From: Trichoplusia ni
Taxonomy: Eukaryota; Arthropoda; Insecta; Lepidoptera; Noctuidae
Direction of reading: 5' to 3'
Length of the DNA: 64,000 nucleotides
Assembly (NCBI RefSeq): GCF_003590095.1
Contig: NC_039501.1
Span: 4,247,673 to 4,311,672, forward strand
Positions 53,723 through 64,000 of the stretch are shown piece by piece. The position numbers were made by a program, and so were the translations under genes. Within the stretch, counting starts at the first letter, position 1. Every line of letters begins with the position of its first letter. Below the pieces are notes generated by a model. That model worked only from the letters and a program-made list of their open reading frames with translations, did no database searches and was not told the origin of the DNA.

Positions 53723-54807
53723 ATGAATAACTTCCTATTTAAAATATTTGTAAGTGGCCTTCTGTTACTGTGAAATACTGATACTGTGATGTAATGATAC
53801 TGTGAAATACAGCAATTAGCTTATTTGGCCCTTGGCCTTTATAGGGGAATGCGCGCGGAACTTTATACAGGAGAAGTCTATGCCATACTAGGACTGGGAT
53901 TTCGAAATATTGCTATGAGTTATCTCAACGATTACAATAATACATGCAACTTATCATTTAACAACTTGCAACTGTCATCACTTTCTCTATATTATTAAAA
54001 CCTTCTTTTGAGATCATTTTAGACATGCAGAAATAGTATTTTTTCCCACAGGCGCTGCAGTTGGTCACGACTACATTCCTGCCTTCAAACAAAGCTCATA
54101 AACCTGCTGGTTCTTCCGCAGAAGGGTCTAGCAGTGAAAAAGTCGAAGGCCTAACAATTCAAGATTCGTCAAACTCTTCAATCATGATCGCTGCAGACAA
54201 ATTGAGCTACGAAGAAACCGAGCTTGAGGAAGGAATCCCTATTTTGGGAATTCGTAAAAACGGTGACTTTGTTCCACCTATGGATGAGATTTTGCGGGAC
54301 GACGGTAATAGAACGAAACATAAGACTCTCAGGGTGAAAAGAATTCTCCGAAATGGTGAACCTTCAATATATAGTACTAACGAGCCTTACACTAACTTTC
54401 ATGAGAAAATCATCGCACCAGGAATTACGTATGGAGGTACTCTATACCCAAGGAAAATGAAAGTAACATCTACAACGATCAGTGGCATGGCAGCCTGGCC
54501 GAAAGACATGTACGACGCCCACTTTCGAAGAATCAAAGAAGTCGGCAAACATATGGAACTTCATTACATGTCCACGTTATACTTATTCGAAGAAGTCCAC
54601 AGGATTAAGAGGGATCGAGTAATTTTGGATGAATTACGTCATATGGCAGCGGATTTAGAAAATGCGAACTATCAACAGGTCAAGGCTCACGTGATGAAAT
54701 GTTATAAAGTAGGTAGACCACGTGACATCAGGCCGATGTGGACGCTTAATACGAATAATCTTCTTATAAATACCTTAAAAGATGCTAATAACGATGGAGT
54801 AGTTTAA
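53723..54807 (+). CDS. Secreted-protein family member 2, unknown function
   Basis: Two exons: 53723-53749 and 54052-54807; 260 residues. The signal peptide spans the phase-0 intron (MNNFLFKIF, then ALQLVTTTFLPSNK). A Ser/Glu-rich part (SSAEGSSSEKVEG) leads to a middle segment with YGGTLYPRKMKV, then the shared C-terminal domain: MSTLYLFEEVHRIKRDRVIL, V(x)KCY and a closing NTNNLLINTLKDANNDGVV. This aligns with the gene at 51960, although the N-terminal halves differ, so the two are old tandem duplicates. No enzyme motif is seen. The poly(A) signal AATAAA begins at the base after the stop (54808). Confidence 0.72.
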
Positions 54808-54813
54808 AATAAA
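54808..54813 (+). terminator. Poly(A) signal of the 53723 gene
   Basis: AATAAA immediately after the TAA stop, an extremely short 3'UTR. Confidence 0.5.
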
Positions 54814-54929
54814 GTGCTTGTAAAACCTTGTCTATTGTAACGACAATTGCTTAACCTCGATCTAATCGAATTAGTTATTGTATAAAAAAATGTTATAGCG
54901 GCAACAGAAATCAATATTCTGTGAACATT

Positions 54930-55090
54930 TCAACTGTTTACACAGAACATTTTAGCTATATCCTAGAGGGACTGTTTAGTTGTCACGGTTCCTGATATAC
55001 AGCCTGGTGACAGACGGAAGGACAATGGAGGTTCAGTTATTTCGTTCCGTTTTAGCCTTCGATGCACGGAAGTAAAATGTTAAAAAATGG
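54930..55090. repeat. Dispersed repeat (cagcctggtgacagacgg type), inverted
   Basis: cagcctggtgacagacggaa is the complement of the core at 10215-10390. Confidence 0.5.
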
Positions 55091-56165
55091 GCGGGCTTCG
55101 TCAAAGCCCTTTACTTAGGCAGAAAGAGGAAACGGCTTAGTAAAGACAGGTGGCTGAGCGTTTGGTAAATTTTCGGTAACACGGTAATAATCTGATAGTG
55201 GTAAGTATCTAGATAGTGTATAAGGCAGTACTGAACTTGCCAAGTATAAGCAGATATCTAAAAATATTACCCTGTTGAGGCACATCGCTGCGTTGCACGC
55301 GTTAGAAGCATACCTACGTACTCCTATAGAAATAGCGCGCCACGATTGGCTACTGATGCATCAAAACACGCCATACGTTGTTCTGGTCTAAACAGAATAA
55401 GCCATTGCGTGTGGCAGACAAAGCTAGTAGGTATAAAGTTCTCCAAAAGGGAAGGGATTCCAATATCCTCATCGTACTGTACATCAAACCGAACCTACTT
55501 ACTACCCGAATACCTACTTCAAAAACGAGCGGTTTGACATGTATCAATATTAATTAACGTTTTTTGAACATAATTAAAACTTAACAAAAAAGTTATTTAT
55601 TATTATTCTATTTCCGAAGAACGAAGAAATATATTATTTTCCAACTTCGCATCTTAGGCAAGGAACGTAGCCTGTTGCCGTAGATGTTGCCGTAATGAAA
55701 AATGCTGAAATATTTTTAATTGCAATTTAAAGAATCGACATTATTATATGCGGAATCTAATCATTTAAAAGTAACATAAAATAAGAACAATATTAAATAA
55801 ATTTATATTACCTCTTTATTAATTTACCTGGCGATATATAAATAACTTTACTAATAAATTCATAACAACTATATTAATTGGATTTTTTTGTATTTTCTTG
55901 TCACAAAAGTTACCAAAATGGTAGTTTTAAGCAAATTTCGAATGACAACTAAAATTTTAATTTGACATTCGAGTAGTCAGCTGAACAATGCATTTTATTT
56001 ATTTATTATCTTTAAAAAGAAACTTTTAGCATACCAATACACTTATAAATAATTCTCGTTTCGATTATGCAATTAATCTAGGATTGCATCTACAAATCGT
56101 TACAGTTTCAGTGTTGTGTGTGTAAAATCGTACCTTTGTTTTTTATCGTTATAATTCGTTGAATA
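55091..56165. other. Intergenic, upstream of UVRAG
   Basis: AT-rich; no gene or clear repeat is recognised. The UVRAG promoter should lie near the right end, where tcagtgttgtgtgtgtaaaa at about 56108 contains a TCAGT initiator-like motif. Confidence 0.4.
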
Positions 56166-59100
56166 ATGTTTGGAAGGCCTAGATGCAGAGAATGGACTCC
56201 GCTTGCTACCCAGCAGTTGCGACTTCGGAGTTTGATACAGGTAATTTAGAATAAGAAAAAGATGAAAAAGTTTGGTTCAGTTTTTATTATTGTGACAAAG
56301 GTTTATAACAAACGCCTCCAATGTCACGTTTGTATTGCGTGACAGTGTAATACAGATTTATTTAATTTTATACCTCAATTTGTTATAATTTTATCGTTTT
56401 CCCTATAATAATACCGTAATTGGACTGCATTAAGGTTATTTTTATATCCTCCTACATATCAAAGTGAAATACCCTTTAATGCATGATAAGATGAGCATAA
56501 TGAGACATCTTTTAGACGACTCATACACAACCAATGTAAATTTACAATACTAAAGAAAATTTTTCTCTATTCAAATTCTAAATACATTTTTTTTTAATAT
56601 TTAAATATAGAGTTGTACTTGCACCACTGTCTTTTTGTGCTTCATTCTAATATCATTGTTTTTGTTTGTGTTAAACTTTTTGATATAACCTGACTATTTT
56701 GTATACCTTCTCTCATCTGGTGAAAGAAAGTTAAACTTTCTATAGAAAACAAGTTACTTAATGTATTTATTTGATATTATTGATGGCAGTGCTGTGATTA
56801 TGTATTCAAATTATAAAAAAATGGTGTGTTCAAACTATAAATAATAGTTTTACCTTTTCATAATTCATTAAATTGACAGAATATAAAAACTGTTTTCTGT
56901 TATTTTAATTGCTCAAATGCATCATAAATAATAATCGTTGTGAAAAAAGTACTGCAATATGTGTATTATCAATCTATTCTAGTTGGAATTATTTTTTTAT
57001 TAATTAAATTTAATTGGAATTGTTTTCCAGCATTTACTATTTCCATCAAATATTTTTTTTTGGTGTTCATATATCTGTTATAATCCATGTGGTAAAGGCA
57101 TCACAATAAAAATCAAATTCATTCACACCTAATTACTTATTTACAATGTTATAAATATTACTAAATTTGATTCATGCAACTCTTAATGGATCCTTATTGG
57201 TGGATTGCTAGAGTCTGAGCAGATGTGTCAGGAGAATGGCTATGCCAAATGGCACACGGTATTCATCTACAGACATCTACAAAGCATTTGATTGATTTTC
57301 GAGATGTAAATAACTCAGACTGACAAAATGAAGGGCTTGTAACTGTCATGACCAACCTGAGTGAAAGCTTATAATTATTATTCCTGTTTGCCTTTTTGTC
57401 ATTTGTTTAAAATTTTGTCAAAACTGTAAAAGTATTTTATTGGCTCACAAAAACAATACATAAGTAGCACATTATTTAAAGTTATAAATAAATATATTTT
57501 CCGTCTCTTAATTTAAGTTGATTGGAAATATTATTCAAATCGTTTCTTTAATATAAGCATTGACATTCTTAACTTTATCAAGTGAAGGTCAGATATTAAG
57601 TAATGTTCATAATGTTTTTGTTATACTGCATTGTAAAATGCATAGATAAGACTGATAGAGACAAATTATCTTTTAATACACTCTGATGTTAAGGTATTGT
57701 CAAAACCTATTTCTTTAAAAAATAAATGACTCCTGCATTAAGGAATTTAATCTCTGTGTCACTACGTGTTTCACATACATTCAAATCAAAAGCACAAAGA
57801 CATCCAGACTCATTACAAGCATTTGTGGATCGCACAAACGCTTGTCCTACACATCTCCCACAGTGGGCTTGGCTTGTTGACCTCAACATACTTGATTAAA
57901 AGTTTCAACTGTTTAACTATCACAGATTATGAGTCACAGCCTGGTGACAAATGGTCAGACAGACACCGAAGCCTCACTAATAACGATTCGTTTTTACTCT
58001 TCGGGTATGCATTCAATAGTGTTAAAATCTTTTCAGATCGTCGGCTACAACATCCGTCCACCTGAGTGGTGTACGTCGCCCTGCAGCTTCTACTTGACTC
58101 TGCATCACACCACTATGTCTGCTCCATTCTATACCAGCGAGAGAATATGCTCCCCACATCCTAAATGGAAAGATATTGATTCAGGTACCTATATGTAATA
58201 TAAGTTTCAGATAAGTAATGGAAAAATTTATAGTTATTATAGACAAACAAAGAAATTAACAAAAAAAAATGAGTGTATAAAAACTTAGGAAAATAAATAA
58301 ATCTTAGAATCATAAATGAAAAAAGAACCTTGCGGCGCGGAGTTTTTAAGAACATTCAAGACTCCTGCATAAAGACACCCAAATGAGACAACCTTCGCGG
58401 TGTCGAACCTGCGACAGGTTGCGCTCAGAGGGTTTGGCATTGTGACCTCAACCACTGGGCTATCCATACTTATTGTTTTGATGACACGTCTTTGAATTCC
58501 ACACCAAATTAATTGAACTTAAAACAGGTTGTATAGAATTTATGGGTTGTAATATATTCCAACAAAACCCAAAAAAGGAAGCTTTGGATTAACTTATCAA
58601 AAAACAGCTATGACCTTTTTATTATGCCTAACTGATAACAAGCAGGTTTCTATCTAGAACACATGCCATCATAAAACTATATTTATTACCTAGCGTAATG
58701 AACTGACCAATGTCAGCAATAAATTAGCGCTATCATCGTTTCCTTTTTAACAACAGACTTGAAAGAACATCGACATAACCGCGTAACTCTAACGACTTAA
58801 TCTTCTTCATCATCTTTTAATCATCTTTTCAATTCGTTCTGTTTCCGTTTTTTGTTTCTGCTGTTAACAGAACATTTCTATGAAATACTTCAATTTTTTG
58901 TTTTATATGTCAGCCAAAAAAGTAATGTATCGCAATAAGGTTGAAAATCGCGTGTTATGCACCGCCCCTCTACCACAAATATCAGCGCTGCGCTAATGTT
59001 TGATCTCGTAGTACAGGTACTGATGTCAAGGTAGCCTATTCCGGTATTTTCGCGTAATTGTTATACTTCCCGCCATGAGTAAATTATTTCAAGAACATCG

Positions 59101-62100
59101 ACCCTATGCATGAACGGGTCTGATAATTAGAGCAGTTTTTCTTTCATTCATAAAATTATTGTATACGAGACATTATGCGCATATCAGCGCTAGGTATTGG
59201 GCTTTTAATAGTTTTTTTTTAAACAACTTTCTTCCGCTCTAAAGAAGTTCAAGTCTCATGCACATGGCATCTAGACTTAGAACAAATATTCGTAGGTAAC
59301 ATAAATGCTTATCCTACGCGGGGATTGCACCCTCGACATGTCGCATTACTATAAAATTTATATTTTTACTCGTATTCTATCAAATTACGCCCATGATCTA
59401 AGCAGAATTCGCGAAATCAAAACCAATTTGACAATAACGTAACTGGGAAAGAACGATCCGGAAATATCCTATTATTGTTACAAATTGATACAGCAATGTA
59501 TGCGAAAACGAATAACAACAAAGCGTATGAAATGTGACTGACAATGACTCAGTGGTGTTACGTCTAGTCCTATGTATGTCACTCCTTATCGGGCGGCATG
59601 CCTAATTAATGTTCTATTTACATTCCTCTTATATAGCACACGCATGACGTTCAAAATGCGCGATTCGTACTTGATTTTAGGTTTTTAGGTAATCGCGTAA
59701 ACTCTGGGAAATAATCAGCATTTGGTTGGGTTATTATTTCTATTTTGACAATTTATTTGCCTCAAAAGATCTCTGATTTTGTTTAAATATTCCTTCTTAG
59801 GCTTATTTAAATAGGTGCAATATCATGCCGAACTTCGGATATGTTACACGGGAGTTAAGGTTTAGTCAGTAAGTGTCTGACACTACCTACTTTCTCCCCT
59901 AGGAGGTGGGTGTCCATTAGGATTCCAGTACTGGAAAAAAGGCCTATTTATAGATATGAAATGTCGATTCCAGCAAGTTCGAAGGGAAATACTCTAAAGA
60001 TGATAATGTCCTTCCCACAAAATGAATCAAATATTACGAGTTGTAAAGATCATATAACATGTTACTTATGTAATAAAATCTTAGTACAAAGTCACATAGG
60101 GCTTAGTCTGTAAATATTAATATGGTTTTATAATAAGTTTTAAAATTTCGGTTTAGGTCATCAAGCATAATAAAAGACACTAGGTTAATATGGAGTTATA
60201 CCATCCGAACAAGCAAATTAACAAACTCTTCCGCTGGATACTGTGGGTAAAAATATCAATCAGACAAAGTCACACGGAACAGCTAGTGCGATATCCTTAT
60301 AAAGTCAGATTGTACTTGCTTTTTATTGAATTGACGTACGCTATACGGCTGTATCGCGTGTCGAAACGCCTAAAACATTCGCTTTGGAAATGCATGTCAA
60401 TGGTTTAATCATTCAAACCTTTATTTTATTTGTAAACAACCATATATTATTGTATGATGTTATTCTATTCGCTCGCATGATAATTCAAACAGCTTTGTTC
60501 TCGACTTAACAAATCAATTAAATTCCGAATCACGACGGCACATTAAAACAACTAAGAATTCTTTCCTTACAACAATTTTCTTTCCTCGACATTCTATTAT
60601 TAAAATATTTTGCCTTTACTAAATAAAATTAACATTTGCCAACTTTCTCTGATACGAATACGGATTGAGATAACATATAACCATGTTAATTGTATGGACT
60701 ATCATACAACGCGTCCGTATTGTTTACAAACCTTATCACTTCTATTAGGAAATACGATTGCGTCACCACTGAATCAGTACTTTGTTGCAGAGTCGACGCA
60801 TCGCATGTCATCAACAAATGTCGTCATACGAATATGGTGTCATCTCCTACATCCGAATGATGATGGCTCAAAATTACCCCAGGACACTGTCATACAAACG
60901 TGGGGAGTTTATTTTAGCGGCCTCAGGTATATTGGAGCCAATCTCGCTTCAAATTTCACATCAGACTGCTTCAAAAGCAACACCTTAGTGTTCCAAATGC
61001 ATGGAGGATATTTCTGTTCATACAAAAGCCTGAAACTAGACGTTATCCCTCCAGAAAACGAAATAGAACACGGATCATTATCCTCAGACTCATCAGAAAG
61101 GACCAATCTCTCTAAAATCACTTTAGAAGCTAAACATATATTGAGCAACAAGTTAGTTAAAGAATCAAGGTCTATATCTCCTAGTAAATATTCGAAAAAG
61201 TCTGATAAAGAGTATTCTAAAAGTCATAGTCCAGTAGAAAGAGGATTTCAGCAGAATTTTCCAACTCTTCGATCGTCAGCCAGTTTGAACATCGGGCAAA
61301 GTCAAAGAGATTACAGACGGAGAGACCCAGCTCCTGAATATGGTAAAGGCGACCCGAACCACATTTACGAGCATTCTCCCGAAAACTTAGACGTAAAAGA
61401 GTTCACTACAAGCTCAAACTGTGATAAAATGTGTAAAAATTCGTCACAAGAAGATATATCGTGTAATGTAGATTTAAGTGAAACTGCCGAAAGTTACGAT
61501 TTGAGAAATGAGTCTGACGGTGTTCCTAAATACAGATACATGGCTCTTAATTTCTTGAAGTCCGAGATCAGGCCTAGTTACAACGCAACTAAACTACAAC
61601 AGTTGCATTTACTTCAATATTCGATTAAGAAGAGGCAGGAAGCTGTGCAAGAAATAAAGGAGAGAATATACAAAAAGTCTGCAGTGACCAATGATGATTG
61701 GCCCCAGAGTGACGACTTGGGGGACGCCAGATTGAAGTTTAAGAGTAGATCTCAAAGGAATTTGTTCTCGCCGGACGACAGTGATAGTTTAAGTAAAGAC
61801 AAATCGTCGTCACAAAGTGATTTGAGTGCTAAAAACGGGCGGGTTAAAGAAAGGCCTCCCGTCTCAAATGGACCAAGATTGACTCTCAAATTGAATGATC
61901 TCTTATCTTTTAAGGTTAGTAGATGAAACAAATATATCTTTATTATTGGTCATTTAGCGGTGGTAGGCCAAAGATGGGGCGACAAGGGGAATTTTTGTAC
62001 AAAATTTAGTTTTAACTTTGTCTATAAGTACGATCAACATGTATAGAAAAGACATTTAGGTCGAATTCTAGTCCAACCAAATGGTATTCGTCAAAATTCT

Positions 62101-64000
62101 CAGCATCCTATTGGTATTTCAAAACTTTGGGTAAGTACCATTTTCAGATTATGAGACAATCTCGATGCAAAATTGATGGTCACCCACCATGCCTAATTCC
62201 AAGGCAGTCATAACTTAAACCTTGATCTAACTTCCAAGTGCTTCTTCACACCATAATAACTCCAATTCCCATTCCAGGCTAAGCCCTCGCCGTTCCAAAG
62301 GGCAGAACACGTAAGACTAACAAAACAGCTGGAGATATTGAGGTTCAAGCGCATAATACTATCAGATGAGAGAGATAGCAAGCTGACGAATATAAGGAAA
62401 CTGAAAGAGAGGCGAGCTAAGCTGTTTGAAGAGAATCAAGATGTCGGTGAGTGTAAGGATGATTTTGTTGAGGTATTTGGGTATAAAGCTTGGGGAAATA
62501 TTGGAAGCAAACTACGGGATTGAAGTCTGTATTTGTTTTGTATTTAAACGTCTTAACTTCAATAAGCCCTCGATTTTCGGAAGGCTTTTCAATTGATCTT
62601 GTTGTAAACTATACGTACACGTACGATGTGAGCACGAATGTGCTTGTTTGACACGAGACTATTCACAACCTTCCAGAAACTCGAGGAAGCGATGGCTATT
62701 TTCTGCACAGGAAAATTTGTGTTCGACTGGGTTATTTGAACACGAATGCTATCATATAAATGTATATACACACTGTATGCGTTTTGTGCCTGTCCTTGGT
62801 GTTATGGAACTTCAAAAAAAATATTTTTTTAACTTGCGTGGGGATCTCGTTTTGCCTTGGGGGGGGGGGGGGGCAAAATTAGGGGTGTTGTAAGTGTCTG
62901 TCAGTCGTTTGTCTCTCTATCTGTTTGTCTCTCTGTCTAGCAGTCTGTTTCTAATCTGCCTCTCTGTCTATTGCTCCCGAACGGATTGACCGATTTCAAT
63001 TTATTTTGTTCTAAAAGGTGAATTATGTGCGAATGTCCTTTCACACGTTCGATAAACATCAGCAAAACCTATTATAGGTTGTAGGTGAAATTTCTTACCT
63101 TCGGGGTTTTTTTTTATCTTAATATCGTATTATCTTGTTTTGTGTATCTCAGGTTAATTTTACCCCAGGTACTACAGGTACGGTAATATTTATCTCAGGT
63201 ACGGAACTAATGCAGAGCTACCACTCGCTGTCGCGGCGCAGCGAGGTGGTCCGCGAGACCCGCGCGTCGTGCGCGGCGCTGCGCGAGCTGGCGGCCGCCG
63301 CGCACCGCGCGCTCGCCGCGCACCGGACCCAGCTGCTCAAGCAGCTGCATCAGCTGTTCTATATACACACGGTATGATACACACATGATCATCGGCCTAG
63401 CATTTTTCCCGACTATATGGGCTCGGCTGCCAGGTCTAACCAGATTCAGTAATAGTGGCATTAATGTCATCATCATTGTAGCGCCACGCTGTATATTACT
63501 GACTGATATACACATTGACTGTACGGATAGCCGAGTGGTTGAGGTCACCACGCCAAACCAACTGCACGCGACGTGTCGTGGTTTCGATCCTCACATAAGA
63601 CAAGTATTTATGTGATCCACGAATATTTACTTGCTCTGAATCTTGTGCAGTGCGTTAGTTCTCTCTCTAGAGGACTGAATTTATGAGGAGTCGTGGAATT
63701 GAATTACAAGAAGAGTAGTATACTATCACTATGTCAATGAAACTGAATAGACGAATAATTTATATCTCGAGAATAAAAAAAATAACCTAATAGTGCTGCA
63801 ACTTCAGAAACCAAAACTTTTTATTCTCTAACAGACGGATGCCAACACCTGGACGATCTTGGACGTGCCCCTCCCAGTTTGCGGAGACGAGTACCCCCGG
63901 GGTTCGAACCCCGTAGCAGACTCTGTGGCTGCCGGCTTCGTGGCCCAAGCTACCTGCCTCGCTGCAGCCCTATTGAACCAGCCCCTGCGATATAAAATCA
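56166..64000 (+). CDS. Uvrag: UVRAG (UV radiation resistance-associated gene), 3' end beyond the window
   Basis: Six exons visible: 56166-56240, 58037-58184, 60791-61914, 62278-62446, 63199-63371, 63835-64000 (open at the edge); 618 residues so far. The start MFGRPRCREWTPLATQQLRL and RSLIQIVGYNI match the opening of UVRAG. A C2-like domain follows (SFYLTLHHT, then VVIRIWCHLL, LRYIGANL, HGGYF). A long Ser-rich insert of about 250 residues lies in exon 3, then helices that would form the coiled coil (LHLLQYSIKKRQEAVQEIKE; LEILRFKRIILSDERDSKL) and an Ala-rich helix. The last exon has WTILDVPLPV and QPLRYKI as in the conserved C-terminal half. UVRAG binds Beclin 1 in the Vps34 PI3-kinase complex II, acting in endosome and autophagosome maturation. 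Phases chain cleanly. Confidence 0.9.
57715..57905 (-). mobile_element. tRNA-derived SINE in UVRAG intron
   Basis: Tail atgactcctgcattaaggaa, agcacaaagacatccagact, gtggatcgcacaaacgcttg; head side gttgacctcaacatacttga. Minus strand. Confidence 0.65.
58362..58470 (-). mobile_element. tRNA-derived SINE in UVRAG intron
   Basis: actcctgcataaagacaccc, B-box region gcggtgtcgaacctgcgaca, head gacctcaaccactgggctat. Minus strand, middle part deleted. Confidence 0.65.
59270..59345 (-). mobile_element. tRNA-SINE fragment in UVRAG intron
   Basis: tctagacttagaacaaatat, aaatgcttatcctacgcggg, gattgcaccctcgacatgtc. Minus strand, truncated. Confidence 0.5.
62862..63045 (+). repeat. G-run and dispersed repeat in UVRAG intron
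   Basis: A run of about 14 G (62860-62874) is followed by the gtctctctgtct...cccgaacggattgaccgatt repeat also seen at 18860 and 31380. It lies in the intron between exons 62446 and 63199. Confidence 0.5.
63379..63475 (-). mobile_element. 5S-type SINE, 3' fragment in UVRAG intron
   Basis: atcatcggcctagcattttt, ccgactatatgggctcggct, gccaggtctaaccagattca. Begins only 8 bp after the exon ending at 63371. Confidence 0.6.
63520..63690 (+). mobile_element. tRNA-derived SINE in UVRAG intron
   Basis: The best-preserved head of its family: GGATAGCCGAGTGGTTGAGG (A-box) and GTCGTGGTTTCGATCCTCAC (B-box), then acaagtatttatgtgatcca and ctctgaatcttgtgcagtgc. Confidence 0.75.

Noticed and set aside
60190..60408. 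72-codon ORF in a UVRAG intron
   Set aside because: No similarity or splice context; its basic, hydrophobic composition is as expected from chance in this region.

Overview
The window is animal nuclear DNA, most likely from a moth, and the repeats resemble those of noctuids. Genes are split by short introns with GT-AG borders, the background is AT-rich, and introns are crowded with lepidopteran-style SINEs, Helitrons and LINE tails. Everything here is read by eye. Splice sites were placed by reading frame, GT-AG consensus and comparison among paralogues inside the window.

Layout. (1) 56-6218: a complete non-LTR retrotransposon with both ORFs open, flanked by a 13-bp target-site duplication. 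(2) 8960-15748 (+), 25755-17387 (-) and 42802-37310 (-): three paralogous SLC36/PAT-type amino acid transporters (AAAP family). All shared introns lie at the same positions, and B and C have one more coding intron than A. A and B converge; B and C are head to tail. (3) Between and beyond the transporters lies a set of small genes for predicted secreted proteins of unknown function: 28643-29539 (+), 36056-32539 (-), 45264-47418 (+), 51023-50147 (-), 51960-52935 (+) and 53723-54807 (+). All six have a short first exon that ends in a phase-0 intron in or just after the signal peptide. (4) 48414-49876 (+): ZMAT5, the U11/U12-20K minor-spliceosome protein. (5) 56166-64000 (+): UVRAG, running off the right edge.

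History. Transporter B with the secreted gene at 28643 and a dead first exon at about 32050 mirrors transporter C with the secreted genes at 51960 and 53723. This points to a segmental duplication followed by decay. The 28643 copy is truncated directly beside a 1.8-kb DNA element carrying an unusual array of a 14-bp motif (CCTATTACGGCGGT) in both orientations.

Other points of interest: a SINE family whose head looks derived from 5S rRNA, a full-length 5S pseudogene, a Penelope-like remnant with a hammerhead-like core, and a tiny insertion flanked by a 31-bp duplication. Most of the remaining DNA is introns and intergenic repeat debris.
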